Shown here one piece after another: positions 1-10,911 of a DNA stretch of 64,000 nucleotides (the stretch's first letter is position 1; every line of letters begins with the position of its first letter). The stretch is from Puccinia triticina (lineage: Eukaryota; Basidiomycota; Pucciniomycetes; Pucciniales; Pucciniaceae). The stretch covers positions 3,968,001-4,032,000 of the forward strand of contig NC_070572.1 of assembly GCF_026914185.1 (NCBI RefSeq). Reading direction: 5' to 3'. The notes beneath the pieces were generated by a model. The model saw only the letters and a program-made list of their open reading frames with translations. It did not search any database and had not been told where the DNA came from. Position numbers and translations under genes: made by a program.

Positions 1-461
1 ATGGCCTGCTTGTCAGGTGGCTTATTGATTTGCCAACTTGGCAAAAATAGTAAGACATTGGTACAGACTGAGACCACACCACACAAAGTCGAGCAACCAG
101 CTTGAGCAAGAAACATGTCAACCGCAAAGGCAGAATTGCCCACCAAGCTACTGGTTGAGAAACACATTGAATATATCCAGTCAATTGATCAAGTTGAGCA
201 ACACCAATCACCCATTCACCAATTCTGACTGACTGACAACATCTGCTACAGAACCGGAATAGCTTGGTGTATCATCTCACGGAGCATCTATGGATGAATG
301 GTGTCTATTGGGATCTCGCCTCAACTGTCCGAGCGGATTACCGAGGCAGGAGATGATTGACTGGGTGATGAGCTGCTGGGGCCAGAATTGGGTGGGAGCT
401 TTCTACCAGCCACGATCACATGATCACGCAATCCACTCTTTCCAACAAGCCTGGTTGTAAC
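1..461. other. No recognisable gene (intergenic)
   Basis: I see no open frame with protein-like composition, no RNA gene and no terminal repeat here. It is AT-balanced single-copy-looking sequence leading into the tandem duplication that starts at about 462. Confidence 0.4.
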
Positions 462-720
462 TGATCTATTTCTCGCTTGTGAGCCTGACGTGGGGTCTGG
501 ACAAAATGGGGATGGCATCACAAGGGTCAAGGTGGAAACGGTCGGCGGAGGGAAAGTAACAGCAGCGTGGCGGCCATTGATATCAGCCACTTGATCCATT
601 TCTCGCTTGTGAGCCTGAGGTGGGGTCTGGACAAAATGAGGATGGCATCACAACGGTCAAGGTGGAAACAGCCGGCGGAGGGAAAGTAACAGCAGCGTGG
701 CGGCCATATATATCAGCCAC
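462..720. repeat. 130-bp tandem duplication (two copies)
   Basis: Copy 1 (462-591) and copy 2 (592-720) start with the same block (tgatcyatttctcgcttgtg) and run in parallel to tatcagccac at 581 and 711, so the period is 130 bp. Only about ten positions differ. Short open frames run through both copies on either strand, but they have no recognisable domain and are probably by-products of the duplication. Confidence 0.85.
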
Positions 721-1674
721 TGAGACACGTCAAACGGGATACTATGGTGAGGCAAGTGGCTGGCCTGTTGGGTATTTAAAGGGGGGAAGCATTAAGCTCG
801 ATAGCACCCCAGGGGATCCGGTTTTGTCCTACCCCTTCCCTGGGAGCCCCATAACCACTTGGTTAGGCCCTCCCTGGACACCTTTAACAACCGGCCCACT
901 TTTGCTTGTTGCTACGGCACAGCTGGAGGGTCATCCATAGGGCCTTTGGGCCTTTGGGGATTTTCAACATGTGCTGTGAGATGAATGTGACTTTTTTTGT
1001 TGCATTTTTTGAGAAATAAACACCCCAAAACTTAGATCTAGGGGTCTAGGATTTTATGGATTTAAGAAAGTGGGATGATATAAATTACTTTGAAGAATTG
1101 TACAGAGAATGGATAAAAAGCCAAAAAAAAGACCTCCTAACAGGTCTGTCAGACAGAAAAATTCAAATTATTAATCTCAGAAATAAGTATGTGAAACTGA
1201 ATGTGGGCTCTTTTAGATAAATCCATTCAAATGCCAAAAGATGAAGAGGGGAATATCCCAAGAGATGGCCCAATTGATAACTCAAGTGCTAGAAAATCTA
1301 CTTGGTGGCAGAAAATTGTTGAAGCATGGCACAAGCTTTCTCAAAAGATTAAGAAATCTTGTCAACTACAATCCCATTCATAAAAGATAGTGGAAGACTT
1401 CCCTTTGGCTCTGTAGCCCCCCACATATCTAGATCTGCAGCCTGTAATGTGGATTTTTGGAGAAAAATCTAGTCACAGAGGCTGCAGATCTGACTCTGTA
1501 GCCCCCTACAGATTTGAAGGGCAGTCTCCCAGTAGTCCAGAAATTTGTTTTTTCTTTTCTGTCTCATATTTCATTTTATCAAGAAAGATGTCCTAGTTTA
1601 TTAAAACCCCAGATTCACCAAGAAAAAAGTCAAGGGCTTCCCCCACCTATCACTAAAAAGCTCAACAAAATTTA
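721..1674. other. Intergenic, one weak coding-like stretch
   Basis: No supported gene. A 54-codon frame at 1056-1220 (+) has protein-like composition (DLRKWDD, EELYREWIK) but a stop follows and no family is recognised, so it may be a relic. At 1400-1510 a short block beginning gctctgtagcccccc is repeated with parts in inverted orientation. Confidence 0.3.
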
Positions 1675-2395
1675 GGCCCTGTTTGGCAGCAGTTATGTTA
1701 TGTGATAACAACGATGGGCCACTACGCTACGCTACGCTACGGGCCAATATCCGTTAGTGTATCCGTGGTTATTTGGCGAGACAAATGGGGTATTGTTATC
1801 CCCAATTATAGCCCAATACACTAATAGTTAGTGTATCCAAAGTTTCTCATTGAAGATCTTGGGTATTGTTATCCAGAATACACTCAAAATACACTAACAG
1901 GTAGTGCATTTCTTTTGGATAACCAACATTTCCCTGAAAGTTAGTGTATCAGAGTTAGGATAACAATCTTCTGCACTACAGTATCTGTTATTTCATGGTT
2001 TTCAGCCTCTATAAAATGATTCTCAAAACATCATGTCCCAGTTTTTTTTTTTTTGTAACACAAAACTAACTTTTACTACCAAAAATGTCAATACACTGAA
2101 AGTAATTTTATCATTAATTGCAGAGATAAACTGACAGTTATTGTATTTGTTATCAGGAATAACAACAGATAACAATCATGAAACTAGGATTGGGTTATTG
2201 TTAACCTGGCATATTTCAGCTACACTACCAATACAATAACAGCCAAAAAGAATAAAATCAAAAAGATGTATTGTTATTGCAATAAAATCAAGGATAACAG
2301 TATTATTTGTGTAGTGCAGTGGAAAAAACTAACAATACAGTTAGTGTATCAGCCCACTGTTGGTGATAACCACCTGTTTTGTATAACCGAGCCTC
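1675..2395. repeat. Repeat-rich island, probable non-autonomous DNA transposon
   Basis: The left edge (ttaggccctgtttggcagc at 1672-1690) matches the terminal repeat of the intact small MITE at 43359-43580, including the preceding TTA/TAA. Just inside, 1704-1743 carries the 'gggccactacgctacgctac' motif seen at 6332 and 38.9-40.2 kb. The interior is full of short recurrences of gttagtgtatc, ggataac and tgttatcc on both strands. No matching right end is clear (the best candidate is a degenerate stretch near 2370-2395), so this is a decayed or composite element. Confidence 0.5.
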
Positions 2396-2930
2396 ACTGA
2401 GGCTCATATTGTATCACTGGCACATTTGGAAGATTTGAGAAGTGATGAGGGTCATGAGTCAGCACAACTTTGCTCATCATCCCAGGCATTTTTGATCTAG
2501 TGCTGGATTGCTTTGTTTTATGTAGGTTGTAATTGTTCTGTGAAAGCTGACCGCAGCACCCGGGGTGCAGCCGGTGAGCCATCCCGGAGTCCAGACCAAA
2601 TTTCCACGAGCACCCCTTTGATAGCCCTCAATATGATTATGTAGTCAACCTCTGTCCAATTGCATGCACTTGTGGAACACTCGGGGCTTGGACTGAATTT
2701 GGTGAACCAATGTCAAATATTCATTCCCCCTAATGATTTTGAAATGTGGTACCAAGCAGTCTTTCAGCGGACCTGAGACTGATGAAATTGATTCCACTTG
2801 ATCTGGAAACCACAGGGTGGCTGGCATTGGCAATAACTGACATCTTCCTGCAAAGATTGCTATACTTGGCAGTTGGATTTTATGGTGGACACTCGGTGTC
2901 CTCATTCTCTCACCGTTTGTGGTGGTACCC
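2396..2930. other. Intergenic, upstream of the thioesterase relic
   Basis: Only short overlapping frames on both strands, none with recognisable features. Part of it could be the decayed 5' end of the thioesterase pseudogene, but I cannot align it to the family. Confidence 0.3.
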
Positions 2931-3034
2931 CTGTTAAGCACAATTGGCTACAATCCGTTTGGAATCCAGCCCCTGCTCAGCCTGCTGTTTGCCTGTTTCT
3001 GGCCCTTCCAGAAATCTCCACCATTCAGCAATAT

Positions 3035-4433
3035 TAACATGTTGCCCCCCGTCAAGAGAAAACCTGCCGTCATCTTCAGCCACAGCCTTGGCAACTTGTC
3101 TTCCGGCTGGTCCTTCCTGGCCAAACAGCTTGGTTTGCACATGCCTTGGATCAATTGGTTTGCACCAGATTCCTTGCCTACATCCAGTCCTCATCATAGT
3201 CTAGCTTGATTATTCACATGGCAAGATTGCCTTGACAGGTATTCCATTAATTGGTTGGTCCATCAAGGGTGTAAGCTGCACACAATGATGCTGTAGATTG
3301 ACTTTGAACCACACATCCGCTTACCAACCCAACTCCATTGGATGCATCTACTGTCTAGTTTCCCAGATGCCCCAGTCCAACCAGTGACGCTAAATATGGG
3401 AGCAATGATGCCATTGTGGTCAGTTTCACACAGAAAAAAAAATAATCTTATGCTCATTTGATATAATTGGGATGCGTCTGAGGTACATGGCTAATATGAA
3501 CATGCGTGCAGGTTTGGCATTTTGGGCCTCCGGCCGGATGCACTGGAGGACAAAAAAGGGCTTCTTGAAAGTGTGAAGGTGAGAAGCTCATTATCATTGT
3601 TCCCTTTTCCACCTTTGGGTAGACCTTCAGCCCTAAATGTGTGTATATATCCCACCCTATTTTTCTTTGTTGCTCATCTGTTCTGCTTGTCTAGACCATT
3701 AAATTTTTGGTTGAGAAGCAGGTCAAAGCAGGCATTCCCTCTGAGAGAATTGTTGTTGGGGTTTTTCACAAGGTCTTTTGTCATAAATTTACTATTCCAT
3801 ACTTTTTTTTTGTGGGTTATTGCCTCCTGGCCTTTATTTCTTGTTATCTTACTAGGTCTTCTCAATTCCTTGCTTCTTCCTGCACCAGGTTCTGCAATTT
3901 CCATCCTCACCAGTCTCATTACTCCTTCCCCATTGGCCGGGGTTGCCTGTCTGTCAGGATTTTTGACCTTGAAAGAAAAGGTCAAACATTTTAGTCTTCA
4001 CTTCCTTTTTTCTCACTTAAACATAATCAAGTTCAGAAAAAGAATCCCCAGCTCATCTGCCTTGCTCAAATTCTGGCTTCCCTTTGGGGTATCCCTGGCT
4101 CACGCTTCTAAGCTGAGTGTCTTTTGGGGGCATGGTACTGATGATCCAGTTGTTCAGTTGAGTATCCAGTCTTTCAAGAGAGATAAAAATATCAACAAAG
4201 GCACTGATATCTTCCTTCTCTCACATTTTTCCTCTTTACGTAGGTACCAATGGGGGGCTAAGTTGGTTGATTTCCTTAATGAAGACTTAGGGCTAACAAA
4301 TGTTAAATTCAAGTCTTATCCAGGTAAGAATAACATTCCTTTTGATATATCCAGTTTTTTCATCACCTTGATTTGTTCCTGACAGCTGATTCTCAGATGG
4401 GTTGTCATAAAAAAACCTACAGGTTTGGTGCAT
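3035..4433 (+). pseudogene. Acyl-protein thioesterase (APT1-like) pseudogene
   Basis: Pieces of an alpha/beta-hydrolase of the acyl-protein thioesterase/lysophospholipase family (PF02230), which removes palmitate from cytosolic proteins, appear in order with intron relics between them. They are: the oxyanion-loop region at about 3035-3165 (FSHSLGNLSSGW, where the family has HGLGD); GLRPDALEDKKGLLESVK ending at 3578 before a gtgaga donor; an exon at 3695-3772 (KFLVEKQVKAGIPSERIVVG); an exon from 3889 (SAISILTSLITPSPLAGVACLSG); FWGHGTDDPVVQ at about 4122-4158 with the catalytic-Asp context; and WGAKLVDFLNEDLGLTNVKFKSYPG near 4250-4323. It is broken: a 1-nt loss at about 3758-3763 shifts the nucleophile elbow GGFSQG out of frame, the donor at about 4159 reads ttgagt instead of gtgagt, and the catalytic-His end is unrecognisable. 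It sits alone among repeats. Confidence 0.8.
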
Positions 4434-4439
4434 AGTGCT

Positions 4440-6104
4440 TCGCTACTTGAATTAAGGCACATTTTAGAATGGTTGTTGTCTCCCCTCCCCAACCAATAGA
4501 TTGCAGCACACTGCTCCAGAGAATATTACAGTGAAACCTGTCCAAGGGCATCCCACTGGAGAATACCATAAATATGCCATTACAAGGGTTATGACCATGT
4601 AAAACAATCCACACAACAATACTAAAACCATAGATGTACAAATTCAGGTAGGGTCTGTCATGAGGGACTTTCCAACATGGATGTCAGCTTTCCATTTCTG
4701 TGATACCTGCGTACATCATGAAAAACATGCAAGAAGATATATTTAAACTGCTAGGGGAAGTTATGAGTAGTGAGTGAGGAAATAGAAGCCCCTCAGAACA
4801 TGTGTTTCATGATCAATAATAGGGCCTAAGTTATCAGCAAGATGGAGGTGGATGTTGTCCTCAATCAACATGAGATGAAGCTGAGGCTGTGTTCTGGATG
4901 ATTATTAAACAAAGGTGTGGTTTTGATTTCAGTACAGGGAGTACTTTCAAACATGATAGCACCCAAGAGGCAAATTTAAATATTTGATATGGGTTTGGAG
5001 TCTGTGGTGGCGCTGCTAAAGTGGTTTTGGGGTGCTACATTTGGTTTAGCAACCCGGCCTAGAGCATTTCCACTGCAGGCCCAATTTGGGTCCCTAGTGG
5101 GAATTTTCAGGATTTTAACCACTCAACCACCACAGTTTCTAGTATAGTTGCATTCAAAATTTACCACCATCCCTAAATATTTTCCTTGAGTCCCTACATG
5201 TAGGGACTCCAAGGGATTCACAATGTGGTATACAAAGTGGGAAAAATCAAAAGTTTTCTCTCATATGTATATTTACTCATAGAAGGCCTCAAATTACAAC
5301 CAAACAGACCCCATAATCAGATTCTACGGCCAGCTTAACCCCTATTCACTGCTGGAACCATAACTGGAGCCCCACTGCACTGGAAGTTAGACCCTTCAGG
5401 CAACCTGTAGCACCCAGTCAAACCCCTGTCACACACCTCAAGTCACCTTTCCCTAATATAATGCATATACTAGTTTTTCTTTGTTTGCTATCTGCATGAC
5501 ATCATTCAGTACTGCCCCTGCAGTCTGTGCCATTGTTCTCTGCATTCTAGAACTTTCACCTCCACTCTTGTTTGGTTTTATTGCATTGCATGCTACTTTT
5601 CCCCGCATCATGCATGCACTCCTTGCATAAATTGTAGACAGCCCAGGCCAGCCAAAATCTCTCACTGGGGCTGCCCTGGTGCTAAAATCCCTCACATTTG
5701 TCTATATAAGGAGCTCTCTCCCCCCCCCCCCCCCCATTTGTAGTTCCTCATTCTATTACTCATCAGTGATTTACTCACCACCTGTACTCACAACACTTAC
5801 AACCTACTAGTACACTCATAACAACCCTTACATAGCAATACATCTTTATACTGTGTCTTGAACAAACTCATCTTGAGCATTCAACACCTATCACCTTATT
5901 GAAACTTGCCAAGAGGAGCTTGGTGGGTATTGTAGCTGGTATTATAGAAGGGCAGAGCTTGCACCTCTGTCATCCCCTTCTCCATTCATCAAAAGGTTTT
6001 CACAACCAATTTTTGAGTCTTACATTGTAGTGTTGAGAATGGGTTGGTTGTGGGCTGGCCCACTCCAATTTTTCTTTGACCCAACAAGTACTCAGGGAAT
6101 TATT
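4440..6104. other. Intergenic, AT-rich, with a promoter-like patch
   Basis: No gene recognised. At 5701-5711 a TATA-like tctatataagg is followed by a C homopolymer (about 5719-5737) and CA-rich sequence, resembling the promoter part of a retrotransposon LTR, but I cannot define LTR ends. At 5063 a TAGAGCATTTCCAC block resembles, in inverted form, 7912-7936 (see findings). Confidence 0.3.
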
Positions 6105-6263
6105 ATGGTATTCAAAATTGCATATGCCACTGTTTACATAAAATCATAAAGCCCATTTTGGCTGGGAGATGTCAGCGTGCATAAAACTTAAAGTGACATC
6201 TCCCAGCCAAAATTGCAGTTTATGATTTTATGTAAAAAAATCTTATGCAATTTTGAATACCAT
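6105..6263. mobile_element. 159-bp palindromic MITE
   Basis: The element begins atggtattcaaaattgcata and ends with the inverted complement tatgcaattttgaataccat, so the terminal repeats are about 20 bp. Internal sequence is also self-complementary (ttggctgggagatgtca against tgacatctcccagccaa). It has no coding capacity. A second family member lies at 43228-43612. The target duplication is not certain. Confidence 0.85.
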
Positions 6264-6331
6264 ATATGTCATACTTTGCCCATGTGCATGGGATTCTTGG
6301 AATTTGCAATGGAATGGGCTGGGTTTTACCA

Positions 6332-6664
6332 ATGGTGGGCTGCTACGCTACATTTAGTCTGTAGTTCAGCGCAGCGTAGCGGATCTAAACTACAAATTAC
6401 GGGGTTTTCTGTTAGCAGACAGTGATTGCCCACTACTGCTAACAGGCACCCCTTAAAACTACAGGGCCTCTATTGCCGCTATCAGCGCTAGCAGTGCTAT
6501 TCAACCGATAAAAATGCTGATAGCGCTGTTAGCGCCCGGTGGTGTAGCGTAGCGGCCCGTAGCGGGCGCTACACTGATCTAACAGCACTGTGTCAGGAAC
6601 TATGCAACGCTAAACTAGCGGATAGCGCACGCTACAGATATTTTAGTGTAGTGGCCCACCGTTG
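6332..6664. mobile_element. 'ctacgctac'-type MITE
   Basis: The left end aatggtgggctgctacgcta and the right end (reverse complement acggtgggccactacactaa) form degenerate terminal repeats. The interior is dominated by tagcgg/gcgctac blocks in both orientations. Non-coding. Related blocks occur at 1704-1745 and 38.93-40.22 kb. Confidence 0.6.
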
Positions 6665-6683
6665 TTTGTACTAACACTAAAAA

Positions 6684-6772
6684 AAACTCGAGAAACTGTT
6701 GCCAGCTGCCATGCAATACAACAAAGGCGCCTTTGAATATTGCATGTCACCTGGCAGCAGTTTCTTGAGTTT
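6684..6772. repeat. 35-bp-arm inverted repeat (hairpin)
   Basis: Arms at 6684-6718 and 6738-6772 pair with about five mismatches around a 19-nt loop. It would fold as a long imperfect hairpin if transcribed. It may be a tiny MITE or, less likely, a milRNA-like precursor. There is no evidence of transcription from sequence alone. Confidence 0.7.
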
Positions 6773-8280
6773 TCACACTGCTATTCATTCACCCAGAGAA
6801 TCAATAGTAAAACCAGCTCCCCTTCAATGACCATTTGGTTAATTTAAGATAAGGTGTGGTTTCTTGATGACTGCCTTGGAATTTCATCAAATAAATTTGC
6901 TTTTTTTCTGTATGGGTTTGTGCAGTTTATTGAGGGCTGTTATATACATACTGCCCTTGATTGGGCTCCAGTCATTGGCAAGTGTATTAATTTATGTACA
7001 TGAAATGTTTCATGAATGTTTAGAGAATCCATGTCATTGGCTAGATTAGTGTGGGCTAACTAGCTTGGATTAAGATTGGAATATGCTATTCCTATTAACC
7101 AAACACATTTGTGGGGATTAGCAGGTTGGAGTTATGTGTTGAAGTGCCTATATGTTATGTGTTTGGAACCTAAACACATAAATCTCATGCTTGTGAGCAT
7201 AATGAATATTCATCTTGGTTTTGGTTCCAGGATTAGGGCCGGGGGTCTAAATCTATAACCCACTAGCTCCAAAAAGAGCTCCGGGTCAAGTTTATCTTGG
7301 GTTAATCCAACCTGATACGGGTGCAGGGTCAAACTACAGTTGCGCGCGGCATTCTGCTGTACAGAGCTGCCCGCACAGCCTGGTTGTGCCACACAGGGGA
7401 CTGGCTGCAAGGTAAATTTTTGGAGTCTACAGGGTGTATAGATTCCAAATCTAAAATGGCAACCTATTCAGTCCAGCCATTTTTTATTTTCTATTCTGAA
7501 AGACCATATTTTGGGACCCACCCCCCATATATGGGCCTAAATGCATAAGTACAGGGCCCTAAACCCATAATGATGTTTCCTGGTTAATTCCTAAATCCAT
7601 ACATGGAGGTAAAAACTGCAATTAAATAATTGCAGGATTGTCCTGTGGGTATAAAACCAGAGCTAACAATGTCCTAGGCCCCCAAAACCACTCAAAAAAC
7701 TGTACTTGTTTCCAGTTTTTGGGCCCAGCCCAAAACCTTGTACAGTGGAATGCCACGCGCAACTTGGTGACCTAATCCAGGTGCTCTTACAGACCCCCTT
7801 TGAAGGCTTGTGGTGTACGCCACAGCAGTTTGGGGCGGTAAAACTGGCTGTGCAGTCCCAATGATCAAATTTTAGCGACGCAAAACTAGGGCCCGCGGTG
7901 GAAGTCCTCTTAGCACCCGCGGTGGAGACGCTCTAGTAGGCCACCCTTGGAAACATATTTTGTAGTATTGTCCGTGAATTGTTATTCTCTAGTGTTTTGT
8001 TACTCAATCAGTTACATATTCAAACAAGCATGCGCACAGTTTTCTGACGGGTCTCCGCGAGGTACATCATGTACATACGTGCTTGCCAATTTGTTTCAGT
8101 TCCCCGAGCTACAAAAATGGGCTGGACTGAAGGGGTGGACCAAGTTGCAATGTCTGAATCTAATTGCGACTAGTCCAAGCAGGAAAAACTCCTTAGTTAT
8201 CCTCCTTTGAAATAACTTCTTCGGAAAATAGCAAACCTGGTTTTCCAACTCACTCTCTGCTTCCCTAGCCAATTGTTAGA
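6773..8280. other. Intergenic, upstream of the 876-aa secreted protein gene
   Basis: No supported gene; the short frames lack domains. The last 60 bases before 8281 are pyrimidine-rich (aactcactctctgcttccct), as is usual just upstream of fungal start sites, so the promoter of the next gene lies here. Confidence 0.35.
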
Positions 8281-10911
8281 ATGATGCTAATCAAAACCAA
8301 TTTTCATGTCCTATTCGCCGTTTACGGGATCTTACTTCCCTGTGAAGCAATGTACAACTTCTTTCATGATTCCACTAGCCAAATTATTCCGGGACGAAAC
8401 TCCGACCCCTCCCCTGAGAGCTCTTTGGCATTGGCAATTGAGAGACCAGCGACATCAAATTCTCAAGTCCGCCAGAGTAATAATCACAGTATGCTCGTGT
8501 TTAGGCACGGAAATAACATCAACACACCAGAAGAGCTTAAAAAAGCAGGGCATGAGTTGAAGCTTGCTTCGACTGGCCAGTTCCAGAATCAAAAATATGA
8601 TGCTAGTAGTGGTAAACATTGGGAAGCTGAGCGAAATTACAACAAAGAATCCTGTTTTTTGGCTTCAGGGTCATTTCTAGGTGTGAAGAAGACTAGGAAT
8701 CTCATTGATAATGGACATTTGGGAAGCTATGATTCATCAGTTGTTACAGATTTGGTACATCATCTTACACATGGAATCTTACCACAGCAAAAAGTCAGAA
8801 TGGAATCCCATTCTGAAAAATCAATTGCAAAACTCCAAGCTCCCAATTTGGATGGAACAAGAGATTTTCTGGGTATGTTTGGGCTTTCTTCAGAAACTGA
8901 AAATCTAGCCCAAGAAAACCTCCACTACCATAGTAGATGTTCTTCTGACGAGCAAGATAAGTCGATACTGGGGACCTCTACAGAAAATTTCCATCATGTT
9001 GCTTCACATCTTTCTGCCAAACCTATGGAGTATCATCACATAGATGGTCCAGTATACAAGAAACCTAAAATTTACAATCCTTTGCCAGAATCCAAATCCA
9101 AAGAACTGATTGAAGGCCAAGATGAAGGTTTGAGTTTGGAGAATGAGAATTACAAAGGCAAATCCATCAAAAGCAGCAAGGATCTTGGACATTTCATGGT
9201 GAAAAATAAGACATATAATCAGGAAACAGTGGCTTCTGAATCTAGAATTCAGGCAAATATCTTTCAAGAAAAGGAAGGAAATTGCCACCATCTGGCATCC
9301 AGCTCGCAAGATGGCTCCAAATTGAATGATATTGCCAATGAGCCAAAGTTGAAGGAAATAAATTTTGATATAGATTTGTTCTTTATTGAACATCCATCTT
9401 CAAAAGTTGAGCATGGACTCCACCGTTTTTTTCTTTTAAAACAATTCACTGAAAAAAGAAAGATTGTGTTTAATGCTCAAGATGCTCCTTACTTTTTTGA
9501 TAGAATCAATGCAATATATTCCATCAAAGATGTTTCAGAATCAAAGGAAAACAAAAGGAAAAGAAAAAATTTCAATAGAACAGAGCGCCTAGCCAAATTT
9601 GAAGAATCCTGGTCTAATGAAAAGCTATGGTTCCAATTTTGGGAAAAAAAGACTGGTGCCAATTTCAAAAATAAAATCAAGGATGGAGACTACAGAAGAT
9701 TGCTTCAAATATTCTTATTATATGTTGGAGCAATAGATACTATTATTTGTCCATCAGGAAAAACGGGAAACTTAGTTCAAAACAAGGAATCACCTTTCAA
9801 AAATTCACTTGAGAGATTTTGGAAATTCAATAAAATTATATTCAATGATCATGAAATGAAGACTGAATTTCTCATTTATAAGTCACAAAAAAGATCAACA
9901 CCTAAATTGGTATGGTGGTTTTTGGATTTTTGGCTTCAAGAACCAGGAAGAGATGATATTAGAGATCTGTACCTCAAGGAAAAGCAAAGAAAAAAGAGTG
10001 GCTTTAAACAATTCTTCAATTGCATCATTCAATCCTGCACTACAAACTTAAACCATCAGTTAAAATATGGCCACAATTGTCCCAAATATAAAGAAGCTAC
10101 ACATCAGATAATTGCATGTTCCAAAAAGGGTGATTCAATGGATATTGAACCAAAGATGAAAGTTCTTCATTTTGATGTAGACCTAATAGAAATAGAAAAT
10201 CCATCTTCAATTGTCAAACAAGAACTTCAAAGTTTCTTTCAATCAGAAGAATTACTTGAAAGCAGAAGAGTTGTGTTTGATTCTGAAAAGGCTTCAAAGT
10301 TTTTTGATAAAATAAAAGCAATATATTGCAGAAGAGATACTTCAGTATCACAGTTGCCTTTGGAAAATAAGAAGAAAAGGCGGAATTTTAACACCTCAAA
10401 CCTTGTAAGAAAATTTGCAGAATTATGGGCCAATCAAAAACTATGGTTCAGATTTTGGGAAAACCAGACTGGTACCAACTATGAAAGTGTGATGAAGGAT
10501 GAAAACTCAAAGAAAATACTTCAGCTATTTTTCATATATGTTCAAGCAATAGATGCTATTGTCTCCCCATCAGGACAGGGTGTAAACCTAATTCAAAACA
10601 AGGAATTCCTTTTTGAACATTCACTCAAGAGATTTCAAGAAAAAAGAGAAATACTGAACAATGATGAATTTGATATTGAAGATCTTACCTCTCGACCATT
10701 TAATAGAATGATTGCTCAATTAACATGGGTTTTTGTCGATTTTTGGCTTCAGGAACCAGGAAGAGAGGATCTTAAACAATTATACTCGAGGGAAAAGGAT
10801 CAGAAAGTAAATCATAATGGCTTCAAACAATTCTTCAATGCTATCATTCAATTCTCTACCAAGGGTTTGAACAATAACTTAAAATATGGTCCAAATCATT
10901 CTGAACAGTGA
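8281..10911 (+). CDS. Secreted protein with two copies of a novel ~240-aa module (876 aa)
   Basis: Function unknown. The first 23 residues look like a signal peptide (hydrophobic NFHVLFAVYGILL ending CEA). Residues 24-360 are low-complexity and polar. From about 361 to 597 and again from about 628 to 872 the protein carries a repeated module. Shared landmarks are FD(I/V)DL at 362 and 631; (R/K)(R/K)-x-VF(D/N) at 393-398 and 662-667; a basic NLS-like cluster before NFN at 425-432 and 697-704; LWFxFWE at 449-455 and 721-727; AIDxI with SPSG or CPSG at about 484-493 and 755-764; DFWLQEPGR at 549-557 and 819-828; and GFKQFFNxII at 574-583 and 847-856. There is no intron. ATG occurs twice in tandem at 8281 and 8284; the first is used here. 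Cysteines are few. The same module ends the neighbouring 569-aa protein on the other strand. I infer a rust secreted-protein (candidate effector) family and assign no enzymatic role. Confidence 0.85.
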   Translation: MMLIKTNFHVLFAVYGILLPCEAMYNFFHDSTSQIIPGRNSDPSPESSLALAIERPATSNSQVRQSNNHSMLVFRHGNNINTPEELKKAGHELKLASTGQFQNQKYDASSGKHWEAERNYNKESCFLASGSFLGVKKTRNLIDNGHLGSYDSSVVTDLVHHLTHGILPQQKVRMESHSEKSIAKLQAPNLDGTRDFLGMFGLSSETENLAQENLHYHSRCSSDEQDKSILGTSTENFHHVASHLSAKPMEYHHIDGPVYKKPKIYNPLPESKSKELIEGQDEGLSLENENYKGKSIKSSKDLGHFMVKNKTYNQETVASESRIQANIFQEKEGNCHHLASSSQDGSKLNDIANEPKLKEINFDIDLFFIEHPSSKVEHGLHRFFLLKQFTEKRKIVFNAQDAPYFFDRINAIYSIKDVSESKENKRKRKNFNRTERLAKFEESWSNEKLWFQFWEKKTGANFKNKIKDGDYRRLLQIFLLYVGAIDTIICPSGKTGNLVQNKESPFKNSLERFWKFNKIIFNDHEMKTEFLIYKSQKRSTPKLVWWFLDFWLQEPGRDDIRDLYLKEKQRKKSGFKQFFNCIIQSCTTNLNHQLKYGHNCPKYKEATHQIIACSKKGDSMDIEPKMKVLHFDVDLIEIENPSSIVKQELQSFFQSEELLESRRVVFDSEKASKFFDKIKAIYCRRDTSVSQLPLENKKKRRNFNTSNLVRKFAELWANQKLWFRFWENQTGTNYESVMKDENSKKILQLFFIYVQAIDAIVSPSGQGVNLIQNKEFLFEHSLKRFQEKREILNNDEFDIEDLTSRPFNRMIAQLTWVFVDFWLQEPGREDLKQLYSREKDQKVNHNGFKQFFNAIIQFSTKGLNNNLKYGPNHSEQ

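Noticed and set aside
1056..1220. Short coding-like frame near the left edge
   Set aside because: Only 54 codons, no family, followed by stops; too little to call a gene.
5690..5860. A solo LTR
   Set aside because: TATA-like box and CA-rich sequence are suggestive, but no TG...CA ends or flanking duplication could be found.
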